A DNA stretch of 29,400 nucleotides from CBFDCQ01 sp965603355 (GCA_965603355.1 CBFDCQ010000038.1:1-29400), one strand, 5' to 3'. Counted from the first letter of the stretch, positions 7,084 through 15,635 are shown. Translations and numbers: made by a program. The notes: a model not told the origin generated them from the letters alone.

Positions 7084-8685
7084 TCAGCGCTGGTTCTCGA
7101 GAGATGCCCGGATGAATCCGCTGAACAGCGGGTGGGGACGTGTCGGGCGACTCTTGAACTCAGGATGGAACTGCGATCCGACGAACCACGGATGGTCGGC
7201 TAGCTCGATGATCTCCACCAGTTCACGCTCGGGCTGGACACCGCTTATCACAAGTCCCGCGTCGGTGAACTGCTTTTTGTAATTGACGTTGAACTCCCAT
7301 CGGTGCCTGTGCCGTTCGGATATCATCTTTTCGCCGTAGGCTTTTGCCGCAAACGTCCCGGGGACAAGCTCGCACGGGTACGCGCCGCGCCGCAGAGTCC
7401 CGCCGACGTGCGAGACACCGGCCTGTTCGGTCAAGAGCGATATGACCGGATGGGGCGTCATTGGCTCGAACTCGGTACTGTTGGCTTTCTCGAGTCCGCA
7501 CACGTTCCTGGCGAACTCGATCACCGCGCATTGCATTCCCAGACAGATGCCGAGGAAAGGTCTCTTTGTCTCACGCGCGAACTTCGCCGCCTTGATCTTG
7601 CCCTCGATACCGCGCTGGCCGAACCCGGGCGCGACGAGTATGCCGCTGGCTTCTTCAAGCGGACCGTACCCGTCGTCGCCTTCCAGGTCTTCCGCGTCGA
7701 CCCAGAGAACGTTCACGCGCGCGTCGTTCCCTACGCCACCGTGTACAAATCCCTCGTTAATGCTCTTGTAGGCAGACCTGAGTTCAACGTACTTGCCGAC
7801 AGCGCATACCGTGACGCTTTTCGAGGGGTTCTCGATCCGGTTGAGCATCTTCTCCCACGCCTTCAAGTCCCTTTTCCGCGCTTTGATGTCGAGGAGCTTC
7901 AGGACGATATCGTCGAGGCCGCCCTCGCTCAGCATCGTCGGTATCCTGTACTCCGGATCCACGTCGCGCGCCTCGATTACGGCGTCAAGCTCAACGTCGC
8001 AGAAAAGCGATATCTTGGATTTCAGTTCCGGGGTCAAACGGTGCTCAGTGCGGCAGAGCAGCACATCAGGTTGAATACCTATATCGCGCAGGGCCCGAAC
8101 GCTGTGCTGGGTGGGTTTGGTCTTGATCTCGTGTGCGGCCCTTATGTATGGGATGAGTGTAAGGTGCATGTATATAACGTTCTTGCGGCCGACGTCGCGA
8201 CTGAACTGGCGGATAGCCTCCAGGAAGGGCAGCCCTTCTATGTCGCCCACTGTGCCGCCTATTTCCACTATCACCACGTCGAGATCCGGCTCGCCGGCAA
8301 CCTCGTGGATCCGCGACTTTATCTCGTCGGTTATATGAGGCACAACCTGCACGGTACCGCCGAGGTACTCGCCCATCCGCTCCTTGCGTATCACCGTATC
8401 GTAGACGCCGCCGGTTGTGACGTTATGCTTCTGTGATAGCACCGCCGATGTGAACCGTTCGTAGTGACCGAGGTCGAGGTCGGTCTCGGCGCCGTCGTCG
8501 AGCACGTACACCTCGCCGTGCTGATAGGGATTCATCGTGCCGGGGTCAACGTTGATATACGGGTCGAACTTGGCGAGCGTAATCTTCAGCCCTCTGCTTT
8601 CGAGCAGGCATCCAAGCGACGCCGAGGCTATACCTTTGCCGACCGACGAGACAACTCCCCCCGTGACGAATATGAACTTTGGCAT
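7084..8685 (-). CDS. pyrG: CTP synthase
   Basis: Makes CTP from UTP, ATP and glutamine, the last step of cytidine nucleotide synthesis. The N-terminal synthetase domain opens with FVTGGVVSSVGKGI (P-loop, residues 6-19). The C-terminal class I glutamine amidotransferase domain has the nucleophile elbow GICLGMQ with Cys381 and ends with the FVGSQFHPEF histidine-glutamate motif. The length of 533 residues is near that of the E. coli enzyme. A start 12 codons upstream exists but is rejected: the ATG at 8685 is preceded by GAGGGGAGGT and gives the family N-terminus MPKFIFVTGG. It lies 65 bases downstream of kdsB on the same strand, with a palindrome in the gap. CTP is also a KdsB substrate, so the pairing makes metabolic sense. 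Confidence 0.97.
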   Translation of the reverse strand: MPKFIFVTGGVVSSVGKGIASASLGCLLESRGLKITLAKFDPYINVDPGTMNPYQHGEVYVLDDGAETDLDLGHYERFTSAVLSQKHNVTTGGVYDTVIRKERMGEYLGGTVQVVPHITDEIKSRIHEVAGEPDLDVVIVEIGGTVGDIEGLPFLEAIRQFSRDVGRKNVIYMHLTLIPYIRAAHEIKTKPTQHSVRALRDIGIQPDVLLCRTEHRLTPELKSKISLFCDVELDAVIEARDVDPEYRIPTMLSEGGLDDIVLKLLDIKARKRDLKAWEKMLNRIENPSKSVTVCAVGKYVELRSAYKSINEGFVHGGVGNDARVNVLWVDAEDLEGDDGYGPLEEASGILVAPGFGQRGIEGKIKAAKFARETKRPFLGICLGMQCAVIEFARNVCGLEKANSTEFEPMTPHPVISLLTEQAGVSHVGGTLRRGAYPCELVPGTFAAKAYGEKMISERHRHRWEFNVNYKKQFTDAGLVISGVQPERELVEIIELADHPWFVGSQFHPEFKSRPTRPHPLFSGFIRASLENQR

Positions 8686-8730
8686 GTAATACCTCCCCTC
8701 CGCATTCCTGGACATTCCCAATCACTGTAT

Positions 8731-8754
8731 GGGCGGTTCGCGAACCGCCCCTAC
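8731..8754 (-). repeat. GTAG-headed palindrome type A, overlapping the kdsB stop
   Basis: On the minus strand it reads GTAG followed by arms GGGCGGTTC and GAACCGCCC, identical to the copy at 19041. The TAG of the head is the kdsB stop codon (8751-8753). The hairpin then fills the kdsB-pyrG gap. Confidence 0.85.
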
Positions 8755-9506
8755 GATCCTTCGAGCAGACGTTTCACTCGCTCAAACGATTCCATCGAGT
8801 CAACCCCGATGGAATCGGTCTGCGTCTCGGCAACGACTATCTCGATCCCGTTTTCCAACGCGCGCAACTGTTCGAGTTTCTCCAACTTCTCCAGCGGAGT
8901 CGGCTCCATCTTGGCGTAAGCGAGCAGGAACTCGCGCCGGTACACGTACAATCCGATATGTTTATAGTAGCACCACCCGCGCGCTTCCTTATCGGCGGCA
9001 TCGCGAATCGCCGGTATCGGCGCGCGGGAGAAATACAGGGCGCGGTTGTTCTTGTCGGTGACAACCTTGACCACGTTCGGGTCGTCGATCTCTTCCGGGT
9101 CGCTGATCCTGTGTTTCAACGTGGCCATCACGACGGCGGGGTCATCCAAGAGCGGCTGTATCGCCTGGTCTATCGTTGCAGGCTCGATTGTCGCCTCGTC
9201 TCCCTGGACGTTCACTATGATCTCTGCGCTCGCCGATGCAGCCACCTCGGCGATCCTATCTGTACCTGACGGATGGTCCGGCCTTGTCATGACGACGTTC
9301 GACCCGAACGGTTTCAGCGCTTCAACCACGCGTTCGTCGTCCGTGGCGACGACACAGTCGTCCACAAGCCGGGCCTGACACGTTCTCTCGTACACGTGCT
9401 GAACGACAGGCTTGCCGGCGACCTCCATCAGCACCTTGCCGGGAAGACGCGTAGACGCGTACCTCGCCGGTATAACCGCAAGCACATTCGGTCTGCTCTT
9501 GCCCAT
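8751..9506 (-). CDS. kdsB: 3-deoxy-manno-octulosonate cytidylyltransferase
   Basis: Activates Kdo as CMP-Kdo for assembly of the LPS inner core in the cytoplasm, which indicates a Gram-negative envelope. The 251-residue protein starts with the nucleotidyltransferase signature VIPARYASTRLPGKVL and contains ATDDERV, RPDHPSGTDRIAEV and IVNVQGDEA, all typical of KdsB. Length is normal for the family. The ATG at 9506 has only a weak Shine-Dalgarno site, but the N-terminus fits the family. An extended -10 lies about 65 bases upstream. The last codons run into a GTAG-headed palindrome that provides the TAG stop, so the C-terminus ends LLEGS; whether the repeat shortened an older C-terminus cannot be told here. 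Confidence 0.96.
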   Translation of the reverse strand: MGKSRPNVLAVIPARYASTRLPGKVLMEVAGKPVVQHVYERTCQARLVDDCVVATDDERVVEALKPFGSNVVMTRPDHPSGTDRIAEVAASASAEIIVNVQGDEATIEPATIDQAIQPLLDDPAVVMATLKHRISDPEEIDDPNVVKVVTDKNNRALYFSRAPIPAIRDAADKEARGWCYYKHIGLYVYRREFLLAYAKMEPTPLEKLEKLEQLRALENGIEIVVAETQTDSIGVDSMESFERVKRLLEGS

Positions 9507-9571
9507 GAACAGTCACAGTTCTAGCTAGTGGAACGCCCCTTTGAGGAAATCCAAACCCCACATTGAACCGG

Positions 9572-9580
9572 ATTCTAGCA
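9572..9580 (-). promoter_or_regulatory. Extended -10 element for kdsB
   Basis: On the minus strand the sequence is TGCTAGAAT, an extended -10, placed about 65 bases before the kdsB ATG. No good -35 is seen at the right distance, as is common for extended -10 promoters. Confidence 0.4.
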
Positions 9581-9618
9581 CAATGCAACGGATATTTCCA
9601 GACAAAAAAGTGGCCGTT

Positions 9619-9673
9619 TTTCCGATTGCCGGATGGAGTGCTGATGAGAGTGCCGCCAAAATGAGGTGGGGCG
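9619..9673. repeat. 55-bp dispersed repeat R, copy 1
   Basis: It matches 46 of 55 bases, without gaps, to 10612-10666 in the same orientation. It is not palindromic like the REP elements. On the minus strand both copies can be read as AALSS(A/T)LH(P/S)AIGK. It lies on the 3' side of the lipoprotein gene. Confidence 0.7.
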
Positions 9674-9888
9674 ATATTTCTGGATGAAACAGCGCGACCG
9701 TTGCGGCATAAGGGCCTCCGGGTGGACCTTCACAAATTCCGCACAAACAGGCCGGGTACGGGGTCGATCCGTCTTAGGCACGTTAGCGAATATAGGGGAT
9801 GTACTCCGTGATCGCGGTAGACAAGAATTTCGAGGGCCGCCTGAGCGCGCATAACGGCACGTTGCAGCCGAGCATGATCAGGTTTTCG

Positions 9889-10482
9889 TCATTCCACCGT
9901 GAACGGGGTTGTCGTTGTCATTATATTCCCCCTAGGCCATTGCTCCTCGTGCCAGGAGCCGTTTGGCCGAGACCACCTGACTACTACGAGATAAGAGCCA
10001 GGAGGCACGTCGTGGTAACAGCGTGTGGGGCCCCATTCAGCGAGGGGATCCAGCTCAATATAGGTCACCTCGTCCGGCGGCGGCGGTGGCTTTTGCGCCA
10101 ACGGGTAGATACTCACAGAGGAGCTGTACCCCAAACTGGTATCCCCGCCACAAAGACGGACTTCTTCGTTTGTCTGCATGTTTCGGATCGCGACACTATA
10201 GTAATACTGAGGGACCCTCACTTCATGTCGTTCGTAGGTTACGATGGTGGGCGAGTCACCACCTCCGTACCGACCAGTTTCATGCTCACCCCATGAATCA
10301 GGCGTCCTCTCGAGGTTGATCGATATCACCTCGCGCTTGCCGTATATAGCTGCGCCCGTAGTGACATTCTCGAAAGGCACTAAGACGCAGCCCTGGAGCA
10401 ACAGAGCAGCGAAACCAGCTACAACGAGAAGCACGATCGACGGATTGGTCTTGAACGTTCCTGCCTTAGGTGACTGAGACAT
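9889..10482 (-). CDS. Small lipoprotein of unknown function
   Basis: A 197-residue protein. The N-terminus has a positively charged start, a hydrophobic stretch (SIVLLVVAGFAALLL, residues ~17-31) and the lipobox LLQGC, so it is exported and lipidated. The mature part is polar, with a PPPPP run and no domain I recognise. A segment of the type DVPPGSYLVVVRWSRPNGSW near the C-terminus could be a beta-sandwich edge. The ATG at 10482 is chosen because it follows AAGGGGGGT, and because the longer frame from 10548 would start inside a good promoter at 10528-10556. It is a single-gene unit, transcribed toward kdsB and flanked by two direct R repeats. It has no clear metabolic link to its neighbours. 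Confidence 0.75.
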   Translation of the reverse strand: MSQSPKAGTFKTNPSIVLLVVAGFAALLLQGCVLVPFENVTTGAAIYGKREVISINLERTPDSWGEHETGRYGGGDSPTIVTYERHEVRVPQYYYSVAIRNMQTNEEVRLCGGDTSLGYSSSVSIYPLAQKPPPPPDEVTYIELDPLAEWGPTRCYHDVPPGSYLVVVRWSRPNGSWHEEQWPRGNIMTTTTPFTVE

Positions 10483-10527
10483 ATCGGTACCCCCCTTGTT
10501 ATGGATCTCCGCCGCCCCGGCGCCAGA

Positions 10528-10556
10528 ATAATACCATCCGGCAACCATCTTGTAAA
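10528..10556 (-). promoter_or_regulatory. Promoter of the lipoprotein gene
   Basis: On the minus strand TTTACA (10556-10551), a 17-base spacer and TATTAT (10533-10528) form a strong sigma70-type promoter, with the expected transcript start near 10521 and about 39 bases of leader before the ATG at 10482. Confidence 0.65.
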
Positions 10557-10611
10557 GGCTATGCGCAGATTTGGGGCTTGACCCGTTCTTCCGCGGGAAA
10601 AACGCAGGACC

Positions 10612-10666
10612 TTTCCGATTGCTGAATGGAGTGTTGATGAGAGTGCGGCCAACTTAGGGTAGGGCG
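10612..10666. repeat. 55-bp dispersed repeat R, copy 2
   Basis: Direct copy of 9619-9673 (46/55 identical). It lies upstream of the lipoprotein promoter, so the two copies bracket the gene and its promoter over 993 bp. Its end merges into a degenerate GTAGGGCGG palindrome. Confidence 0.7.
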
Positions 10667-10791
10667 GACGTCTTGCTGCAAACCCGGGCGGCTTGCGGCC
10701 CCGGATTCCGCGACAGACGCGGTGGCACGGGTTTCAACCCGCGTTCTTTTCGCGAAAACTGCAATTTGGAGTGGTTTCGTTCTTAGAGACC

Positions 10792-12948
10792 TCACTCGTC
10801 CTGGATGAGAATGTCGCCCATCCGGTCGGCGAATACGCCGCCCCCGAGAGGCGAGCCGCCGTCATCCTGCATATCGGGACCGACGCTGTAAAGTACGTAA
10901 CCCCATTCCGTGAGCTCATATTCGAACGGGTCGCCCGAGAACGGATCTTCAGGCATCTCTGACAAGTAGTTGGGTACCAGGTCGCCGAGCGACGCAGGGT
11001 AGGCGGTGTTCTCCGCGCTGTAGAGTTCGATGGCGGCGGAGAGCATGGTACCTCGGACTTGTGCGCGCGCCGCGGCCTCCTGCGCGGGTATAGCTGTCAT
11101 GGCGGGCAGGAGATCCCGGCTCAGGGGGTTCTCGCTCAGGAATGCGGCGGCGTCAAGCGTCTGGGCTTCGTAATAGGACAATGCAAAATAATCGACTAGG
11201 TCTTGGTAGTCTCCCCGCAAAGTATCCCTAAGCATCGATTCAAGTTGTTCATCGCTCACGGTGTCCAACTCTTCACGCAGATGCGGGTGGTCTGTCAGAA
11301 GCATGCCGCGAACGTCGACACCCGCCTCCAAGTCCCTCTCTACCCATGAGGTAACCAGGCTCACTTCAGTTTCCATGACCTCCCAGGTCGTGAGCATGTG
11401 CGTTTCCAGCATCTGCATTTGCTCGATAACGAATCGATAGTCCTCAGATTCGACACCTCCCCACGTCAGCGTCTCTCTGAGCGATTCCGTTGCAACATTG
11501 CCCATCGCGAAGCCGACCAGCCCCGAAATGAGCACACCTCCGCGCGAGGACTCGCTGGCGAAATTGCACACGGTGGTGTAATCGTCAAATGCGGCCCCAT
11601 AATCGCCGTACGCGGCATAATACTGCGCCTCCATGCTCATAACGCGCGCCAACTCTCTGAACTTGGCCAGAGGGAATGTTGTAATGTGAGAGAGGCTTTG
11701 GGGAGGCGGCATCTCGGCATTGCCTACGTCCAGTCCGGTGCGGATGGCATCGAACGCGTCCTGGAACTTCTCGAGCATCGCTTCAAACTCCGGGTCATAC
11801 GGGAAACCGCTCGCCCGAAGCTTCTCCCACTTGGCGCGCAACATTTCCATGTCCATGTCAGGGAGAAGCTCCGCGGCCAAAAGGAAGTAGTGGGCGCCGT
11901 TCTCGGGCGGGATGTCCTTCGATGTGTATGGTGGGAACTCGTTGCCTCCAGATGACTCGCCGGCGGTAGCCTGTCTGCTCCGGGCGGCATCGAGGAGTTT
12001 CTTGAGGACGGCTACCAACTGCTCGGGAGGAATGGCCGGTCGGTCAAGCGAGCGAACGTCTTCACTTTCGGCATCCCTAGAAGGCGCTGCCTGCTGGCCC
12101 TGCCCGGGTTTGTCCACAGGAGAGGACGGTACCTGAGAGAGCGGGGCAGGGGCTTGCTTTCTCGAACGGTGGGCGTAGTACGAGGTCCCAGTTACGAGGG
12201 CAACGGCTCCGACTATCAGCGATATCTTCTTCCACATGAGGATAGTCCCTCCAATGACAGCGAGTTTCGATGTACCGACCAGGCCAGCCGTGGCCGTCGC
12301 TACGAAGTCCGGTCTCCCGGCAAGTGCCAATTTGCCTAAAGCCGTCGTCAGGGCCGGAGGGAGAACCGTGGACTCAGCCATCTGGGCCCCTAACATGGCG
12401 GTTAGCGCGGCGGCACCCACAGGTATGCCTCGGCGCTTCAGGAACCTCCGAGTCTGTTCAATGCCTTTCTTGATGCGGTACCTGACGGTAGATTCGTCCA
12501 CGCCGAGCGAGCGTGCTATGGCTTCGTGCGTTTGACCCTCGAGGAAATGGCAGATGATCGGATGTCGATGTTTTTCCGGCAGTTCCGCTATCGCCTCGTC
12601 GATGTGGTGACCCACGTCCTCCCAATCGATCTCTGCATGGTTTTCGGCTCGCAGTGCGAAAGCGATCTCGCGTTCACGTCGACGCGATTGCGCCCGAACT
12701 CTGTTCAGCGAGAGGTGAGTGGCCATTGTATGTAACAGGCCTACCAGCGAACTGCCTTTGAAGTGGCGCGCCCGAGCGAGCTTGATGAAACAGTCCTGGG
12801 TGACATCCTCCGCCTCGGCCGCATCGCGGAGGATACGCACGCACGTGCCGTAGACCATGGCGGAATGGCGGGAAACGATCTCGGCAAACGCCTCGCCGTC
12901 CGACTCCTCGATCCACCTGTTCATCAGTGCAACGTCCGAGACCGGCAT
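10792..12948 (-). CDS. Membrane-anchored ECF sigma factor with helical ectodomain
   Basis: A 718-residue protein. Residues ~1-90 are sigma region 2 (AFAEIVSRHSAMVYGTC; AEDVTQDCFIKLARA) and ~115-172 region 4 with HTH THEAIARSLGVDESTVRYRI. After a linker containing ALGKLALA (203-210), one membrane helix follows at ~241-257 (ISLIVGAVALVTGTSYY), then a Pro/Gln-rich spacer and a mostly helical ectodomain (~310-718). The end (ENTAYPASLGDLVPNYLSEM, DPFSGDPFEYEL, YVLYSVGPDMQDDGG) resembles the C-terminal part of type II secretion pseudopilin-like proteins common in planctomycetes. ATG 12948 is chosen over the longer frame because GGAGGC precedes it by 6 bases. The sigma head is close to that of 26372-29400. 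How a membrane-tethered sigma is freed or acts is unknown; proteolysis is one inference. Confidence 0.88.
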   Translation of the reverse strand: MPVSDVALMNRWIEESDGEAFAEIVSRHSAMVYGTCVRILRDAAEAEDVTQDCFIKLARARHFKGSSLVGLLHTMATHLSLNRVRAQSRRREREIAFALRAENHAEIDWEDVGHHIDEAIAELPEKHRHPIICHFLEGQTHEAIARSLGVDESTVRYRIKKGIEQTRRFLKRRGIPVGAAALTAMLGAQMAESTVLPPALTTALGKLALAGRPDFVATATAGLVGTSKLAVIGGTILMWKKISLIVGAVALVTGTSYYAHRSRKQAPAPLSQVPSSPVDKPGQGQQAAPSRDAESEDVRSLDRPAIPPEQLVAVLKKLLDAARSRQATAGESSGGNEFPPYTSKDIPPENGAHYFLLAAELLPDMDMEMLRAKWEKLRASGFPYDPEFEAMLEKFQDAFDAIRTGLDVGNAEMPPPQSLSHITTFPLAKFRELARVMSMEAQYYAAYGDYGAAFDDYTTVCNFASESSRGGVLISGLVGFAMGNVATESLRETLTWGGVESEDYRFVIEQMQMLETHMLTTWEVMETEVSLVTSWVERDLEAGVDVRGMLLTDHPHLREELDTVSDEQLESMLRDTLRGDYQDLVDYFALSYYEAQTLDAAAFLSENPLSRDLLPAMTAIPAQEAAARAQVRGTMLSAAIELYSAENTAYPASLGDLVPNYLSEMPEDPFSGDPFEYELTEWGYVLYSVGPDMQDDGGSPLGGGVFADRMGDILIQDE

Positions 12949-12976
12949 CGCATTGCCTCCACAAGACCTTCTACTC

Positions 12977-12982
12977 ATAATA
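12977..12982 (-). promoter_or_regulatory. Possible -10 of the sigma gene
   Basis: TATTAT on the minus strand lies about 30 bases before the start at 12948. No convincing -35 accompanies it. The manC-sigma gap (12949-13194) otherwise holds no gene or strong hairpin. Confidence 0.25.
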
Positions 12983-13194
12983 CACCGCCAGTCGTTGAAT
13001 TCGGGAACAAATCGCGATCACGCCAGCGAGTACGGATAATCCAACACGTTTTCCTATAAGTATTATGTCCCACGAATGGGGAGCTGATCAATCAGGTTCT
13101 CGAGAATGAAAAGTGCTGACACAGTGCCGTAGGCGGGTTACCCTGTGAGTCCGGTTCGGGGGGCAGGCCGAGGTGCGCTGAGGGGTGCCACCGT

Positions 13195-14292
13195 TCACAG
13201 GTGTTCGATCTCGCCGCGTTTCTCGAGTATGTCAACGATCTTGCCGACATCCTGGGCGGCGCGTTTGCTGCATATCAGGAGCGCGCTGTCTGTATCTATC
13301 ACGATGAGGTCGTCCACACCGACCGCCGCGACGAGCTTCTTGGGGCTGTCGACGAGAAGGCCGGTGCTTTTCAGCGTGATCGCCTTACCACGGATGCGGT
13401 TGCCGTTCTCGTCCGGTTCCCAGTAGTCATAGAGCGTCGCGAAACTCCCCACATCGTTCCATTCGAAATCGCCCGGGACGGTCAGCACCGTGTCGGAGCG
13501 CTCCATCACGCCGGTGTCTATGGCGACCGGTTCCATCTCGTTGAATATCGCCTTTATTGTCTCGGACTCCAGGGGCGTGCCGATCTCCTGCTCAATAATC
13601 TCCAAGTCGCGATAGAGCAGCGGCATGTAGCGGTCTATCGCCTGGAGAAGCGAGTCTATCCGCCAGAAAAATATACCCGAATTCCACAGGTAATTACCCT
13701 CTTTCACGAACTGTTTCGCGCGTTCGAGGTCGGGTTTCTCGACAAACCGTTCCACCTTGAGCACGGGGATCTCGTCTGAAGGTGCGGGGTCGAACGCGCC
13801 CTCCACCTCGATGTATCCGTAGCCGGTATGAGGTGACGACGGTTTGATGCCGATAGTGACCAGGGCGTTGGGTTGTCGCGCAGCTTCTATGGCGGCGGCT
13901 ACGGTTCGACGGAATCCCTCTCGGTCCCCGATAACGTGGTCCGCGTGAAAGCTTGCCATAACGGCCGACGGCCCGGCCTTCTTCTTTATGAACAGCGCAG
14001 CCAGCCCGAGCGCGGGGGCTGTGTTGCGCGAATACGGTTCGGCGATGACCTGGTCCGCCGGTATCTCCGGCAGTGCCGCCATCATCTTTCCGCGAAGACC
14101 TCGGCTGGTGAGTATCCATATGTTTTCCGGCGGGATGTTATCGCAGACGCGCTCGAAGGTTTGCCTGATAAGCGCCTTATCGCCGATGATCGGCAACAGT
14201 TGTTTCGGCACGTCGGTCCTGCTCTTGGGCCAGAACCGCGTACCCCTGCCACCCGCCAGGATCGCTCCGTGAACGTCGTGTGCTTTGCTCAT
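13195..14292 (-). CDS. manC: Mannose-1-phosphate guanylyltransferase (GDP-mannose pyrophosphorylase)
   Basis: Forms GDP-mannose from mannose-1-phosphate and GTP, feeding surface polysaccharide, LPS and glycan synthesis. The 365-residue protein carries the pyrophosphorylase signature ILAGGRGTRFWPKSR (11-25), the nucleotide-site EPYSRNTAPALGLAA and the sugar-site FVEKPD. It lacks the extra cupin-type mannose-6-phosphate isomerase domain of the bifunctional enzymes, in line with its length. Its ATG overlaps the stop of the phosphomannomutase gene by four bases (ATGA), so the two consecutive steps are translationally coupled. It is the last gene of a four-gene operon. No clear terminator was found after it. 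Confidence 0.95.
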   Translation of the reverse strand: MSKAHDVHGAILAGGRGTRFWPKSRTDVPKQLLPIIGDKALIRQTFERVCDNIPPENIWILTSRGLRGKMMAALPEIPADQVIAEPYSRNTAPALGLAALFIKKKAGPSAVMASFHADHVIGDREGFRRTVAAAIEAARQPNALVTIGIKPSSPHTGYGYIEVEGAFDPAPSDEIPVLKVERFVEKPDLERAKQFVKEGNYLWNSGIFFWRIDSLLQAIDRYMPLLYRDLEIIEQEIGTPLESETIKAIFNEMEPVAIDTGVMERSDTVLTVPGDFEWNDVGSFATLYDYWEPDENGNRIRGKAITLKSTGLLVDSPKKLVAAVGVDDLIVIDTDSALLICSKRAAQDVGKIVDILEKRGEIEHL

Positions 14293-15635
14293 TTACTCAG
14301 CTCCGCCACCTTCGATTCGACCAGGGACTTGATCTCCTCGAGATGCTCTTCGGTATCCGCCTCGAACCTCAACACCAATACGGGCTGCGTGTTGGACGCT
14401 CGGACGAGCCCCCACCCGTGCGGGAACTTTACACGCGCACCATCAACATCGTTCACCTCGTACTCGGACTTGAAGAAGTCCGTTGCGCGTTGGACAATGT
14501 CGAACTTCTTCTCATCGGTACACTCGGCCCTGATCTCGGGAGTGACGAAACTCTTGGGTACGTCGGCCAGAAGCTCGCACGGGGTCTTACCGGTCTTGGC
14601 AAGTATTTCCAGCAGCCTGAGCGAGGCGTAAATTGCGTCGTCGTACCCGAAGTACCTGTCCGCGAAGAAGAGGTGGCCGCTCATCTCGCCGGCGAGAAGC
14701 GCGCCCGTCTCTTTCATCTTGCTCTTGATCAGCGAGTGGCCGGTCTTCCACATGATACCGTTACCGCCGTGCTTCTCAATGTCGTTGTACATGTGCTGGG
14801 AACATTTCACCTCGCCGATGATAGTAGCGCCCGGATGCTCCTCGAGCAGCGCCCTTGAGAAAATGATCATCAACCTGTCGCCCCAGATTATCTCGCCGTG
14901 CTCGTCAATAACGCCGAGGCGGTCGGAATCGCCGTCGTACGCCAGCCCGATAGGTATATCAGAACCCGTCACCGCGTCGATCAGCTCGGTCAGGTTCTCC
15001 GGCAAGGTAGGATCAGGGTGGTGGTTCGGAAACCTTCCGTCCACGTCGCAGAAAAACGGCGTCACCTCGCATCCGAGGGCTTTCAGCACGGGCACCACGA
15101 CGAACCCCGCCGTGCCGTTCCCCGCATCCACCGCTACTTTGAGCCCGCCGGGGATGTGGATGTTATCCTCGAGGTACTGCTTGTAGTCCTTCACGAGGTC
15201 GTGGGTCGTGAGCGATCCTTTGCCCTTCGCGAACTCGCCGGAATCCGCAATCCTCCCGAGCTCCTGTATCTCGTCGCCGAAGATGGTGCTTTTGTCCCGG
15301 CACACCTTAAACCCGTTGAACTCGGGTGGATTGTGACTTGCCGTCACCATAATGCCGCCGTCCACGTCGAGGTTGAACAGTGAGAAGTACAGTACCGGTA
15401 CCGGGCAGAGCCCTATGTCGGTGACGTCGATGCCGGTGGAGAGGATGCCTTCAATCATGACGGCCTCGAACGCCTCAGAGGTTAACCGCCCGTCCCTGCC
15501 GGCGGTCACGTGTTTCGCACCTTGCCGGACCATATGAGTGCCGAAACTCTTGCCGAGTTCCAGCGCAACATCCTCGGTTATATCCTCGCCGACGATGCCC
15601 CTGATATCATACTTTCTCAGGATTTTCTTGTTCAT
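14289..15635 (-). CDS. manB: Phosphomannomutase / phosphoglucomutase
   Basis: Interconverts hexose-6-phosphate and hexose-1-phosphate, here most likely mannose because manC follows. The 448-residue alpha-D-phosphohexomutase has the expected four domains: N-terminal KYDIRGIVGEDI, the phosphoserine loop TASHNPPEFNGFK with catalytic Ser100, the magnesium loop DGDSDR (234-239), the sugar-binding motif GEMSGH, and the C-terminal phosphate-binding loop with VRASNTQPVLVLRFE. GEMSGH is typical of dual-specificity PMM/PGM enzymes, so glucose-1-phosphate may also be made. The ATG follows GGAGAG. The gene starts 23 bases after the DRTGG gene and ends overlapping manC by four bases. Confidence 0.95.
   Translation of the reverse strand: MNKKILRKYDIRGIVGEDITEDVALELGKSFGTHMVRQGAKHVTAGRDGRLTSEAFEAVMIEGILSTGIDVTDIGLCPVPVLYFSLFNLDVDGGIMVTASHNPPEFNGFKVCRDKSTIFGDEIQELGRIADSGEFAKGKGSLTTHDLVKDYKQYLEDNIHIPGGLKVAVDAGNGTAGFVVVPVLKALGCEVTPFFCDVDGRFPNHHPDPTLPENLTELIDAVTGSDIPIGLAYDGDSDRLGVIDEHGEIIWGDRLMIIFSRALLEEHPGATIIGEVKCSQHMYNDIEKHGGNGIMWKTGHSLIKSKMKETGALLAGEMSGHLFFADRYFGYDDAIYASLRLLEILAKTGKTPCELLADVPKSFVTPEIRAECTDEKKFDIVQRATDFFKSEYEVNDVDGARVKFPHGWGLVRASNTQPVLVLRFEADTEEHLEEIKSLVESKVAELSK

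Larger units (their letters stand above)
9507..9888. other. Intergenic region upstream of kdsB with one repeat copy
   Basis: This 382-bp stretch lies between the 3' end of the lipoprotein gene and the 5' end of kdsB. It holds the probable kdsB -10 (9572-9580) and the first 55-bp R repeat (9619-9673). Short frames at 9666-9888 on both strands have no ribosome-binding site or recognisable motif. I see no gene; decayed coding sequence at 9700-9880 is possible but unproven. Confidence 0.6.
10483..10791. other. Intergenic region with lipoprotein promoter and second R repeat
   Basis: This 309-bp stretch contains the lipoprotein promoter (10528-10556), R repeat copy 2 (10612-10666), a degenerate type D palindrome starting GTAGGGCGG near 10659, and small hairpins such as CGGGTTTCAACCCG near 10727-10740. 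No gene is supported. Confidence 0.65.

Noticed and set aside
7303..8436. Long plus-strand open frame of 377 codons
   Set aside because: It is antisense to the well-supported pyrG gene, has no recognisable motif or ribosome-binding site, and is explained by GC-rich codon bias.
8686..8721. Twelve extra N-terminal codons for CTP synthase from a TTG start
   Set aside because: The segment contains the GAGGGGAGGT ribosome-binding site of the ATG at 8685 and is absent from the family N-terminus.
9666..9888. Possible small genes or gene remnants in the kdsB-lipoprotein gap
   Set aside because: Short frames on both strands lack ribosome-binding sites, hydrophobic patterns or family motifs. Nothing separates them from non-coding sequence.
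13040..13190. Rho-independent terminator after manC
   Set aside because: Hairpins near GGGTTACCCTG are short and no T-run follows on the minus strand.
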